Translations under genes and position numbers: made by a program
NCBI RefSeq assembly: GCF_026341825.1
Contig: NZ_JAPENY010000002.1
Coordinates: forward strand, 2,017,001 to 2,081,000
Direction: 5' to 3'
Source of the DNA: Streptomyces sp. NBC_00620
Lineage (GTDB): Bacteria; Actinomycetota; Actinomycetes; Streptomycetales; Streptomycetaceae
DNA: 64,000 nucleotides
The notes under the pieces: generated by a model
Databases searched by the model: none
Told to the model about the DNA's origin: nothing
The model's input: only the letters and a program-made list of their open reading frames with translations
Shown here: positions 34,000 through 42,048 of the stretch, piece by piece
Numbering within the stretch: position 1 is the stretch's first letter
Layout: each line of letters opens with the position of its first letter

Positions 34000-35001
34000 T
34001 ACGACGTCGGTATGACCGGGCTGTTGGGGTTCACCTCCGGCTACCGGGCGATGGAGCAGTGCGACACGCTGCTGATGCTCGGCACGGACTTCCCGTACCG
34101 GCAGTTCCTGCCCGAGCACGCCACCACCGTGCAAGTGGATCTGCGCGGCGAGCAGATAGGACGGCGCACCCGGGTGGACCTGGCGTTGGTCGGCACCGTA
34201 CGGGACACCGCCGAGGCTCTGCTCCCCAAGCTCGCGCCGAGGAGCGGGTCCCGGCACCTGGACAAGATGCGCGACCACTACGTCAGTGCCCGCGCCACCC
34301 TGGACCGGCTCGCCGTCGACGACCGGAACCGCACGCCGATCCATCCGCAGTACGTGGCCAAGGTCGTCGACGAACTCGCCTCGGACGACGTGGTGTTCAT
34401 CCCGGACGTGGGCTCGCCGGTGATCTGGGCCGCGCGCTACCTGACCATGAACGGCCGGCGCAGGCTGATCGGCTCGTTCAACCACGGCAGCATGGCGAAC
34501 GCGCTTCCGCAGGCGATCGGCGCTCAGGCCGCGTTCGCGGACCGGCAGGTCGTCGCGCTGTCCGGGGACGGCGGACTGGCCATGATGCTCGGCGACCTGA
34601 TCACGCTGAAGCAACAGCGCCACCCGGTGAAGATCGTGGTCTTCAACAACGGGGCCCTCAGCTTCGTGGAGCTGGAGATGAAGGCCGAGGGCATGGTGAA
34701 CTTCGGCACCGACCTCGACAACCCGAACTTCGCCGACGTCGCCACGGCGCTGGGCATCCACGGCCGCCGGGTGGAGCGCCCGCACGACCTGGCCGACGTC
34801 CTGCGCGATGCGTTCGCCCATCCCGGGCCGGCACTGGTGGAAGTGATGACCGCCCAGCAGGAGCTGACCATTCCGCCGACGATCAAGTTCGAGCAGGTCA
34901 AGGGATTCGCGCTCTACGCGGCCCGCACGGTGTTGTCGGGACGGGGCGACGAACTCCTCGAACTGGCCCACACCAACGTGGTGCGGCACCTCTCCTCCTA
35001 A
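34000..35001 (+). pseudogene. Pyruvate oxidase/quinone-dependent pyruvate dehydrogenase, N-terminally truncated
   Basis: Similarity to PoxB-type thiamine-diphosphate enzymes begins abruptly at YDVGMTGLLGFTSGYRAME and runs to the end: a central FAD/regulatory domain and the C-terminal ThDP-binding domain (GDGGLAMMLGDLITLKQ, VVFNNGALSFVELEMK). About 240 N-terminal residues, including the PYR domain with the catalytic glutamate, are missing, so activity is not expected. The frame is open from an ATG at 33784, but the first 70 residues have no family similarity. Intact PoxB makes acetate and CO2 from pyruvate while reducing quinone. The stop overlaps the convergent TetR gene by 4 nt. Confidence 0.75.
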
Positions 35002-35606
35002 GAAGCGGGGGAGTCGGGGACCTTCAGCCCGATCAGGCTCAGCACGGCCTGCTTGACGGCGTCCAGGTCGTACTCGCCCAGCGGGACCCCCGAGGCGCGC
35101 GAGTGCTTCGTGACGCCGACGAACGCACCGAACGCCATCGAGAGCAGGACCTGAGGGTCAGCAGGACGGACAGCGCCGATCGCCTGCGCCTCCCGCAGGA
35201 TGCCCACCAACTCGGCGTTGAGGCGATCGGCGACCTCGAATGCCTGCGGGCGCAGATACGACCCGTGCACCTGGTGTTCGAGGAAAGAGAACGCCTGGGG
35301 ATGGGCGATGGCGAAGTCGACCTGATGCCGCCAGACCAGTCCGATGGCCGTCACGGGATCGGCCCCGCGTACGTCATCGGTGATCACGGCGTCGGCGAAA
35401 GCCGCCTTCGCCTCGGTGAAGACCGCCTCGCCCAGCGCCTGCTTGTTGGGGAAGTAGCGGTAGATCGTGCCCACCGCGACCCCGGCCCGCGTGGCGATCT
35501 CCGGCACGTTGGTGCCGTCCCAGGTGCGCTCGTCGAACAGGTCCAGCGCAGCGTCCATCACCTTCCTGCGCAGGGGGGTCTCGTCGCTCGTCACAGAGGG
35601 AGGCAT
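34998..35606 (-). CDS. TetR-family regulator
   Basis: A 202-residue regulator with an N-terminal TetR helix-turn-helix (WDGTNVPEIATRAGVAVGTIYRYFPNKQAL) and an all-helical ligand domain. (The motif spans residues about 28-57.) Start ATG at 35606 is chosen; a longer frame to 35684 would run through the operator. It is divergent from an aldehyde dehydrogenase gene, with a 20-bp palindrome between them, so it very probably represses that gene and itself. Ligand unknown. Confidence 0.9.
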   Translation of the reverse strand: MPPSVTSDETPLRRKVMDAALDLFDERTWDGTNVPEIATRAGVAVGTIYRYFPNKQALGEAVFTEAKAAFADAVITDDVRGADPVTAIGLVWRHQVDFAIAHPQAFSFLEHQVHGSYLRPQAFEVADRLNAELVGILREAQAIGAVRPADPQVLLSMAFGAFVGVTKHSRASGVPLGEYDLDAVKQAVLSLIGLKVPDSPAS

Positions 35607-35668
35607 GGGCACGAGTGAAACTTCGTTCAGTGCCTCGATCCTGTCAAGCGGAGGGGGTAGGGTGCGGT

Positions 35669-35688
35669 GTGAATGAAAATTCATTCAC
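35669..35688. promoter_or_regulatory. TetR operator between the regulator and aldehyde dehydrogenase genes
   Basis: GTGAATGAAAATTCATTCAC: 9-bp arms around AA, perfect. It lies 30 nt before the dehydrogenase start and 62 nt before the regulator start. Confidence 0.75.
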
Positions 35689-35717
35689 CCACTCGCTCAT
35701 GAAAATGGAGTGTGCCG

Positions 35718-37145
35718 ATGAGGCGTTACGGGCACTGGATCGCAGGCGTGGAAGTCGAACCGGCATCGGACAGTTGGCTGCCGTCCAGGTCCCCCGGAGG
35801 CGACGGGGTCGTGCATGAGATCGCCCTCGGCGACACCACCGACGCGGATCGTGCCGTCGTGGCGGCGGCCGGGGCGGTCGACGGCTGGTGGAACCGTCAG
35901 CCGATCGAGCGCGGTCGCGTCCTGGCGGCCATTGCCGCGCGTCTGCGCGAGGAGGTCGCCGGCCTTGCGGAGCTGGAGTCGGCCGAGACGGGCAAGCCCG
36001 CCTGGCAGTCCCCGCTGGAGGTGGAGGGTGCGGCCAAGTACTTCGAGTTCTACGCCGGCCTGGTGAACCTGCCCGGCGGCGAAGTGGTGAACATAGGGCC
36101 GGGCTTCCATGCGTACACCCGGCGCGAGCCGCTCGGTGTCGTCGCTGTCGTCACCCCTTGGAACGCGCCCCTCAACCAGGCGGCGCGCGCCATCGCTCCG
36201 GCACTCGCGGCCGGCAACGCCGTGGTGGCCAAGCCTTCCGAGTTCACCTCGGCGACCACGCTCGAACTGGCCCGCATCGCCACCGAATGCGGCCTGCCCG
36301 ACGGCGTCCTCAATGTCGTCACGGGCACGGGTGGCACCGTGGGCGATGCGATCGTCCGGCACCCGAAGGTCCGGAAGGTGGCGTTCACGGGCTCGGTCCG
36401 TGCCGGGCGCGAGATCGGCCGTATCGCCGCGGACCGCATCATCCCGCACACGCTGGAGTTGGGCGGCAAGTCCCCCAACATCGTCTTCGCGGACGCCGAC
36501 CTCGCCGCGGCGGCCCAAGCAGCGGTCGAGGCGTTCCTGCCCAACGCGGGCCAGTCCTGCATGGCCGGCACCCGGCTGCTGGTCGACGCGAAGATCCATG
36601 ACCAGTTCCTGGAAGCGGTGCGCACCGTTCTGACGCACGTGACCCCGGGGGAGACCTACGGGCCGCAGATCACCCGCGCCCAGTTCGACAAGGTCAACGA
36701 GTACTTCAAGGTCGCGGAGCAGGACGGCGCCACCCTCGTGACCGGTGGCGGGCCGACCGGGAACGGCTGGGTCGTCGAGCCGACGGTCTACACGGACGTG
36801 ACCCCGGAGATGCGTATCGCCCGCGAGGAGATCTTCGGGCCGGTGCTCGCCGTCCTGCGCTTCACGGACGAGGACGAGGCGGTGGCCATCGCCAACGACT
36901 CCGACTACGGCTTGGTCGCCGCCGTCTGGACCAGCGACGTGACCCGAGCCCATCGCGTGGCCGCCCGGCTTGAGGCCGGCCAGGTCTACGTCAACGCCTA
37001 TCCGCCCGGCATGATGGTCGAGGGTCCTTTCGGCGGCTACAAGAACAGCGGGTACGGCCGGGAGAAGGGGCTCGAGGCGCTGCACCACTACACGCAGACG
37101 AAGTTCGTCGCCGTGCGGCTCCAGGACGACCAGCAGGTGTGGTGA
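35718..37145 (+). CDS. NAD(P)-dependent aldehyde dehydrogenase
   Basis: A 475-residue aldehyde dehydrogenase that oxidises an aldehyde to its acid. The conserved general base is Glu247 (LELGGKSPN) and the nucleophile Cys281 (NAGQSCMAG); VVTPWNAPLNQ and EIFGPVLAV motifs are also present. ATG at 35718 has GGAG 8 nt upstream; GTG at 35712 is an alternative. It is controlled by the divergent TetR gene through the palindrome at 35669. A scrap of a second aldehyde dehydrogenase gene lies 1.4 kb downstream, suggesting local duplication and loss. Confidence 0.94.
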   Translation: MRRYGHWIAGVEVEPASDSWLPSRSPGGDGVVHEIALGDTTDADRAVVAAAGAVDGWWNRQPIERGRVLAAIAARLREEVAGLAELESAETGKPAWQSPLEVEGAAKYFEFYAGLVNLPGGEVVNIGPGFHAYTRREPLGVVAVVTPWNAPLNQAARAIAPALAAGNAVVAKPSEFTSATTLELARIATECGLPDGVLNVVTGTGGTVGDAIVRHPKVRKVAFTGSVRAGREIGRIAADRIIPHTLELGGKSPNIVFADADLAAAAQAAVEAFLPNAGQSCMAGTRLLVDAKIHDQFLEAVRTVLTHVTPGETYGPQITRAQFDKVNEYFKVAEQDGATLVTGGGPTGNGWVVEPTVYTDVTPEMRIAREEIFGPVLAVLRFTDEDEAVAIANDSDYGLVAAVWTSDVTRAHRVAARLEAGQVYVNAYPPGMMVEGPFGGYKNSGYGREKGLEALHHYTQTKFVAVRLQDDQQVW

Positions 37146-37250
37146 CGCCGACGAGAGTCACGGCGCACATGGATTGATCCGCCTGAAATCTGCGCAAATC
37201 CGCATCAGTCAAACCCGGAGCACAGTCCGGCCTATCCAGAGAACGAGACC

Positions 37251-38543
37251 ATGGCAAAGATCATTGTCACAGCGAGCCCGTTACCCGGCCATGTCCTGCC
37301 TCTCGCGGCGATCGCGGCCAACCTGACGGAACGAGGGCACGAGGTGCTCTTCTACACGGGCGCCCAGTTCGAAGAGCAGGTCCGCAGGACAGGGGCGCGC
37401 TTCGTCCCGTACCCCGCGGAGGTCGACCCCAGCAGCGGCGCCTTCAACGCCGTCTTCCTCGATCGCGAGAAGCTCGCCCCCGTCGAACGCATCGCCTTCG
37501 ACATCAAGCACCTCGGCGCCGACCCCGCGCCGGTCCACGACAAGCACCTTCAGGATCTGCTCGCCGAGTTCCCCGCGACCGTGGTGATCAGCGAGCACAC
37601 GTCCTTCGGAACGATGCCGACGGCCCTGCGTGCCCCTCGGGGCCGGCGCCCGCTGGTGGTGAGCATCGGCATCACGCCGCCCACCTTCGACAGCGTGGAC
37701 ATCGCACCCTTCGGGCCGGGGCTGCTCCCGCCCACCACCGACGAAGAACGCGCTCGCTACAACGAGATGCGCGTCCAGACGGGGGCGATGTTCGCCGATG
37801 CGCAACAGTATGTGGAGGGCGTCTTCACCTCGATGGGCGTCACGCTCCCCGGCCCGCTCTTCAACGCCATGGCCACAGTCCCGGATCACCTGCTCCAACT
37901 GACCGTCCCCGCCTTCGAGTACCCGCGAAGCGACGCGCCGCCGGGCTTCCGCTTCGTCGGCCACCTCCCGGCCGACCCGGGCAGCGACTTCGAACGCCCC
38001 GACTGGTGGGCGGACTTGTCCTCCGGCCGACCGGTCGTCGTCGTCACCCAGGGCACTTTGGAGAACACCGACCTGTCCCAACTCGTCGTCCCCGCGCTCC
38101 GCGCGCTGGCGGACGCGGACGTCACCGTCGTCGCCGCCACCGCACGCGCCGACGGCCCTGACGCGGTACGGAAGGAGATGGGCGGCCAGGTCCCCGACAA
38201 CGTCCACCTCGCCGGATTCATCCCCTTCGAACAGCTGCTGCCGCTCGCCGACGTCCTGGTCACCAACGCCGGCTACGGCGGTGTCCAGACCGCCTTGAGC
38301 CACGGTGTCCCGCTCGTCGTCGGCGGTGAGACCGAGGACAAGCCCGAGGTCGCCGCCCGTGTCGAGTGGTCCGGTACCGGCGTCAATCTGCGCACCGCCC
38401 GCCCACAGGCGGCCGCCGTCCGCGTCGCCGTCGACGAGGTGCTCGACGACCCGCGGTACCGAAAGCGTGCGGGCGAGATCCAGGGCCAGTACGCCCAGTA
38501 CAGCCCCTTCGACCTCATCGCGGAGATCGTCGAGCAGGCCTAG
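37251..38543 (+). CDS. GT1-family glycosyltransferase (UGT/macrolide glycosyltransferase-like)
   Basis: A 430-residue cytoplasmic glycosyltransferase of the GT-B fold. The N-terminal acceptor domain starts SPLPGHVLPLAAIAANL; the donor-binding C-terminal part reads GFIPFEQLLPLADVLVTNAG then YGGVQTALSHGVPLVVGG. The usual HGG donor motif is NAGYGG here, a His-to-Asn change seen in some members. Such enzymes glucosylate natural products, antibiotics or phenolics. No biosynthetic cluster adjoins, so self-protection or detoxification fits better. Start ATG at 37251; the upstream half-palindrome (AGTCAAACCCGG) is not a good regulon site. Confidence 0.9.
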   Translation: MAKIIVTASPLPGHVLPLAAIAANLTERGHEVLFYTGAQFEEQVRRTGARFVPYPAEVDPSSGAFNAVFLDREKLAPVERIAFDIKHLGADPAPVHDKHLQDLLAEFPATVVISEHTSFGTMPTALRAPRGRRPLVVSIGITPPTFDSVDIAPFGPGLLPPTTDEERARYNEMRVQTGAMFADAQQYVEGVFTSMGVTLPGPLFNAMATVPDHLLQLTVPAFEYPRSDAPPGFRFVGHLPADPGSDFERPDWWADLSSGRPVVVVTQGTLENTDLSQLVVPALRALADADVTVVAATARADGPDAVRKEMGGQVPDNVHLAGFIPFEQLLPLADVLVTNAGYGGVQTALSHGVPLVVGGETEDKPEVAARVEWSGTGVNLRTARPQAAAVRVAVDEVLDDPRYRKRAGEIQGQYAQYSPFDLIAEIVEQA

Positions 38544-38550
38544 AAGACCG

Positions 38551-38604
38551 GCCCCCGACTGCTGGTCGACGCGGAGACCCATAACGAGTTCATGGAGGCG
38601 GTGC
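38551..38604 (+). pseudogene. Aldehyde dehydrogenase gene scrap
   Basis: About 18 codons (PRLLVDAETHNEFMEAVR) closely match TRLLVDAKIHDQFLEAVR of the intact gene at 35718-37145 (near 36569-36625). The DNA is similar too, with scattered changes. This is a short duplicated fragment, with no coding role left. Confidence 0.75.
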
Positions 38605-38617
38605 GTCGACCAGCAGT
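38558..38617. repeat. 13-bp perfect inverted repeat around the aldehyde dehydrogenase scrap
   Basis: ACTGCTGGTCGAC (38558-38570) and GTCGACCAGCAGT (38605-38617), separated by 34 nt. One arm lies in the scrap, the other just beyond it. It may serve as a terminator for the glycosyltransferase gene or mark an inversion endpoint. Confidence 0.7.
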
Positions 38618-38649
38618 GGGTGAAGCGGGCCGCCGCATGTTGAGGTTCC

Positions 38650-38669
38650 TTGCTTGAGCACGCTAACCT
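38650..38669 (+). promoter_or_regulatory. MarR operator and -10 of the second MarR gene
   Basis: TTGCTTGAGCACGC (38650-38663) matches the CTTG/CAAG sites near 33.1 kb; TAACCT (38664-38669) is a candidate -10, placing transcript start at or next to the ATG at 38676. Confidence 0.55.
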
Positions 38670-38675
38670 GAAAGG

Positions 38676-39128
38676 ATGACCGCCGAAGATCCCCTGACAG
38701 CCGAGGAAGAGCGTTTCTGGCGCGCCTTGATGCGCATCATCGTCGCGCTGCCGCGTTCGCTGGATGAAGATCTGCTGCGGTCGACAGGGCTGACGCTCAC
38801 CGAGTACGTCGTGCTGATGAACCTCTCCGAGGCCGAGAACCAGGAGCTCCGGATGGCGGATCTCGCCTCGGCGACCGCGCTGTCGGCGAGTCGTATCACC
38901 CGCGTGGTGGACGCGCTGCAGAGCCGCGGCCAGGTCGTCAAGCGGCGCTACGAGGGGGACGCCCGGGGGAACGTCGCGACCCTCACCCCGGAAGGGCTGA
39001 AACGACTTCAGGCGGCATATCCGGTACACCTGGCGAGCGCCCGCAAGCGGGTCATGGACCATCTCGACGGTCGGTCCCTGCCGGCCATGGTGAGGCAGTT
39101 CGGAGCGGTGGTTGAAAAGCTCGACTGA
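38676..39128 (+). CDS. MarR-family regulator, copy 2
   Basis: A 150-residue winged-helix regulator closely related to copy 1 (33204-33752), sharing LPR.LDEDLLR.TGL.LT, ATALSASRITR and HLASAR.RVMD. The wing carries KRRYEGDARG. The ATG has AAAGG directly upstream, and the mRNA may be leaderless. A CTTG-type operator overlaps the promoter, implying autoregulation. The last 29 bp, coding AVVEKLD and stop, are duplicated immediately downstream. Confidence 0.9.
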   Translation: MTAEDPLTAEEERFWRALMRIIVALPRSLDEDLLRSTGLTLTEYVVLMNLSEAENQELRMADLASATALSASRITRVVDALQSRGQVVKRRYEGDARGNVATLTPEGLKRLQAAYPVHLASARKRVMDHLDGRSLPAMVRQFGAVVEKLD

Positions 39129-39167
39129 GTTCCACGCAGCGGTGGTCGAGAAGCTCGACTGAGATCC
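39105..39167 (+). repeat. Tandem duplication of the 3' end of the second MarR gene
   Basis: Two 29-bp units (39105-39133, 39139-39167), 34 bp apart start to start, each encoding AVVEKLD followed by TGA. They differ at a few third-position-like bases, so the duplication is not recent. Confidence 0.75.
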
Positions 39168-39183
39168 GTCGTCGTCATCGCGA

Positions 39184-39230
39184 ACGCGGAAGGTCCCGGA
39201 CACGCTCTTCGTGTCCGGGACCTTCCGCGT
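39184..39230. terminator. Very strong hairpin terminator between convergent genes
   Basis: About 21 bp of perfect stem (CGCGGAAGGTCCCGGACACG pairing with its complement ending at 39229) with a 5-nt CTCTT loop. It serves the second MarR gene and, on the other strand, the NTF2-like gene. Confidence 0.85.
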
Positions 39231-39264
39231 GCCGGGGTAGTGCTTCGCACCGCCCTCCGACCCC

Positions 39265-39750
39265 TCAGGGCGTGGAGGGGCGTGTCTCGGTCCAGTCGAC
39301 CATCAGGCGGCGCTCGGCGAAGAACCAGCCGCCGTCCTCCTTGGTGAATTCGTCGAGATAGCGAATCGACGCGATCATGAGGGTGCGCTGCCCGGACTCG
39401 TCGACCGAGACATGGTGGGCCAGGCAGTAGCTCTCGCCCGTCGCCCGGTTCCCGTCCAGAGTGATCGTGCTCTGGCCGTTGAAGTGCGTTGTGGCCCGGT
39501 AGACATTGAGGTTCTCGAACACCGGGGCGAGGGACTCGCGGCCGTGCAGTTCCTGTGTCGGCTCTGCCACCGTGGCGTCCATGAACACCAGGAAGCGGCT
39601 GTCCTCGGTGAACAGGGCCATCTGACCCTTGGCGTCCCGCCGGTCCGCGCAGTGCGCGTAGGCGTCCACCAGCTCACGGATGGCCAGCCGGTCGGCGGCT
39701 TCCTGGGGCGAGATCGAAGTGTGGGAGGCCAAGACGGTTCCTTTCGGCAC
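39265..39750 (-). CDS. NTF2-like (SnoaL-type) protein
   Basis: A 161-residue protein of the NTF2/SnoaL-like fold: N-terminal helices (AADRLAIRELVDAYAHCADR), then a curved beta sheet with FTEDSRFLVFM and ESYCLAHHVSV. Many members are hydratases, isomerases or cyclases that bind small aromatic or polyketide ligands; others have no known activity. It is divergent from a TetR gene with an operator between the start codons, so it is probably that regulator's target. Function cannot be narrowed further. Confidence 0.85.
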   Translation of the reverse strand: MPKGTVLASHTSISPQEAADRLAIRELVDAYAHCADRRDAKGQMALFTEDSRFLVFMDATVAEPTQELHGRESLAPVFENLNVYRATTHFNGQSTITLDGNRATGESYCLAHHVSVDESGQRTLMIASIRYLDEFTKEDGGWFFAERRLMVDWTETRPSTP

Positions 39751-39752
39751 AC

Positions 39753-39772
39753 TATTTTACAGATGTATAAAA
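39753..39772. promoter_or_regulatory. Operator-like palindrome between the NTF2-like and TetR genes
   Basis: ATTTTACAGATGTATAAAAT: 6-bp perfect arms extended by weaker pairing; notably AT-rich in this genome. It lies 3 nt from the NTF2-like start codon and upstream of the TetR start. Confidence 0.6.
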
Positions 39773-39817
39773 TCACTGCTCATGGCAGGGTGCAACGTGA
39801 ACAGCAGGGAGGGCGGA

Positions 39818-40429
39818 ATGCTGAACGACCGGATCGATCCACGCATCACCCGCACGACCCAGGCCTTCGAGCAGGCCATCGTGGACCTCGCCGCGCAGCG
39901 GCCCGTCTCCCGGATCACCGTCGCCGAACTCGCCGACCGGGCCGGGGTCACCCGTGCGACGTTCTACAACCGCTACCGCACTCCCCTCGACCTGCTCATC
40001 CAGGTCCTCCACGCGGACCTGGAGCGAGGCCACCGCCTGGAGGAAGAGCGGCGTGCACAAGGCGGGCACTCGGCCCGCGAGCTGCTTCGCCTGGCCACGA
40101 CGGAGGTGGCCGACCACGTGGAGCGGTTCGGCGCGGTGTACCGGCACTCCCTAGCTGATCCGGCGGACAGCGGGGTGTACGAGGCGCTCGTACGTCACTT
40201 CGGCGACTACGCCCTGGCGTTCATGAACCGTGGCCACCACCCGGGGCTTCCCGAAGCCAACCGTCACGTGATCGCGCAGTTCATGGCCCACGGCTTCGCC
40301 GGCGCCATCCGGGCCTGGCTCAACGACCCGTCGGTCACGAAGGACGACATGGTCGACGCGTCCGTGGCCTGCGCTCCCGCCTGGTGGGCGGTCGACGCCG
40401 TCGCCACGGACACGTCCGATCGTCCGTAG
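39818..40429 (+). CDS. TetR/AcrR-family regulator
   Basis: A 203-residue regulator with a TetR helix-turn-helix near the start (RITVAELADRAGVTRATFYN) and a helical ligand domain with a C-terminal TetR_C-like segment (HVIAQFMAHGFAGAIRAWL). The ATG at 39818 follows GGAGGGCGGA; an in-frame ATG at 39782 is possible. It is divergent from the NTF2-like gene and convergent with the GMC oxidoreductase gene, 19 nt away. Probably represses the NTF2-like gene. Confidence 0.87.
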   Translation: MLNDRIDPRITRTTQAFEQAIVDLAAQRPVSRITVAELADRAGVTRATFYNRYRTPLDLLIQVLHADLERGHRLEEERRAQGGHSARELLRLATTEVADHVERFGAVYRHSLADPADSGVYEALVRHFGDYALAFMNRGHHPGLPEANRHVIAQFMAHGFAGAIRAWLNDPSVTKDDMVDASVACAPAWWAVDAVATDTSDRP

Positions 40430-40448
40430 GAGCCGCCGCCGAGTCCCG

Positions 40449-41978
40449 TCAACTCCCGTACGCCCGCCGGGCGATGTGCTCCGCGATCATGATGGTGGTC
40501 GCGTTGGTCACGGTCGACGGGACCTCGGGCATGATCGATGCGTCGACCACGCGCAGACCCGCCAGTCCCTTCACCGCCCCCGACTCGTCGACGACGGCCC
40601 ACTCGTCCCAGGGCCCTCCCATGGGCACGGTCGACGTCGGGTGTCCGTAGGTGGAGATTCCTGCCGCGATCGCCGCCTCCAGCTCCTCGTCGCTGCGCAC
40701 CGCGTCACCCGGTACGAGTTCGGCGGCCACCGCACCGGCGAAGGGCGGGGCGCTCGCCAGACGTCGTACGAGCTTCACGCCCTCCAGCATGCGACTGCGG
40801 TCCCTGGCCGTCGCGAAGTAGTTGTTGTCGATGACCGGAGCGTCGTGGGGATCACGACTGGCCAGCCGCACCGAGCCACGCGACTCCGGCCGGGTGACGG
40901 CCGCGGCGAGGAGGATCGCCCCGCCGGTGGGGCTGAAGGAGCCGTCCAGCAGATGCGTGGCGACGACGCTGAGGTCCAGTTCGCCGACGTGTGCCTCGCG
41001 CGAGGCGAGCCACAGATGGGCCTGGAAGGCGGACGCCATGGTCTGGTGCTCGGGTGCGAGGGCGAACAGCGAGTGGAAGAACGGGTGATCCTGCAGCCTT
41101 CGGCCGACCGGGAGGTCGGCGACCACGTCAATGCCCAGGGCCCGCAGATCCTCGGCCGGGCCGACACCGGAGCGCAGCAGGATGGCCGGGCTGCCGTAAC
41201 TGCCCGCCGACAGCACCACCTCGGCGGCCCGGAAGACCGTGCCCGACGCGCTCACGACGCCTCGCGCCACGCCGTGCTCGATGAGCACCTTGTCGATCGT
41301 GATGTCGCTCAGCACCGTCAGATTCGGGCGGCGCCGCACCTTCGGTGTCAGGTACGCCAGGGCGGTGTTCTGGCGCACCCCGTCGACGATGTTGACCGGG
41401 TAGCCGCCGGTGCCGTCCTGCCGGGCGCCGTTGAAGTCGTCGTTCCGCCGGAACCCCAGGTCGGCCGCGCTGTCCACGAACGCCCGCAGAGGGGACGTGA
41501 GTTCCTCGTACGTCCACTGCCGGATGGGAAAGGGGCCGGTGCGGCCGTGGTAGGTGTCGTCACCGGCCGGCGTGTTCTCCATGTCCCTGAAGGCCGGGAG
41601 GACCTCCTCGTACGACCACCCTTTGATCCCGTAGCGGTCTCCCCAGGCGGCGAAGTCCGCCGCGCGTGCCCGGATCGCCGCACCCGCGTTCACCGAGGAA
41701 CTGCCGCCCATGGTCCGGCCGCGCGGTGCGGGGATGCTCGGGGCGCGGTCGGTGGCACGTGCGCTGTAGCCCCAGTCGTGGTCGGGATCGGCCAGTAGGT
41801 GCGGGGCCAGCAGTGCTTCGGGGAGCCGGTCGGCGGCGTAGTCCGGTCCTGCCTCGATCAGCAGGACCGTGCGCCGCGGATCCTCACTGATCCTGGCGGC
41901 GAACGCGGCGCCGGCGGAACCTCCGCCGATGATGACTACATCGGCGCCGTGTCTGATATTTCCGCTTGCGGTGCTCAT
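40449..41978 (-). CDS. GMC-family FAD oxidoreductase
   Basis: A 509-residue flavoprotein of the glucose-methanol-choline family that oxidises an alcohol. Motifs are the FAD fold VVIIGGGSAGAAFAARI, the PS-type signatures GRTMGGSSSVNAG and AGSYGSPAILLRSGVGP, and a C-terminal catalytic region TYGHPTSTVPMG with its His, plus EVPSTVTNATTIMIAE. Choline dehydrogenase itself has a different N terminus, so the substrate is open. ATG at 41978 follows AAGGAGA; upstream codons are not used. A MarR-type operator lies 20 nt upstream, so it belongs to the CTTG/CAAG regulon. Confidence 0.93.
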   Translation of the reverse strand: MSTASGNIRHGADVVIIGGGSAGAAFAARISEDPRRTVLLIEAGPDYAADRLPEALLAPHLLADPDHDWGYSARATDRAPSIPAPRGRTMGGSSSVNAGAAIRARAADFAAWGDRYGIKGWSYEEVLPAFRDMENTPAGDDTYHGRTGPFPIRQWTYEELTSPLRAFVDSAADLGFRRNDDFNGARQDGTGGYPVNIVDGVRQNTALAYLTPKVRRRPNLTVLSDITIDKVLIEHGVARGVVSASGTVFRAAEVVLSAGSYGSPAILLRSGVGPAEDLRALGIDVVADLPVGRRLQDHPFFHSLFALAPEHQTMASAFQAHLWLASREAHVGELDLSVVATHLLDGSFSPTGGAILLAAAVTRPESRGSVRLASRDPHDAPVIDNNYFATARDRSRMLEGVKLVRRLASAPPFAGAVAAELVPGDAVRSDEELEAAIAAGISTYGHPTSTVPMGGPWDEWAVVDESGAVKGLAGLRVVDASIMPEVPSTVTNATTIMIAEHIARRAYGS

Positions 41979-41997
41979 CTGTGTCTCCTTATTTATA

Positions 41998-42016
41998 TGC
42001 TTCAGCAAGCAAGTAA
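41998..42016 (-). promoter_or_regulatory. MarR-type operator upstream of the GMC oxidoreductase gene
   Basis: TGCTTCAGCAAGCAAGTA closely matches the second site at 33133-33150 (TGCTTTGTCAAGCAAGTA): 15 of 18 bases agree. Confidence 0.65.
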
Positions 42017-42048
42017 AGTGACGATCGTCGACTGTGCGGTGTGCTCGG

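Noticed and set aside
37206..37217. AGTCAAACCCGG upstream of the glycosyltransferase as another regulon site
   Set aside because: Only the left half matches; there is no dyad and the distance to a -10 is wrong.
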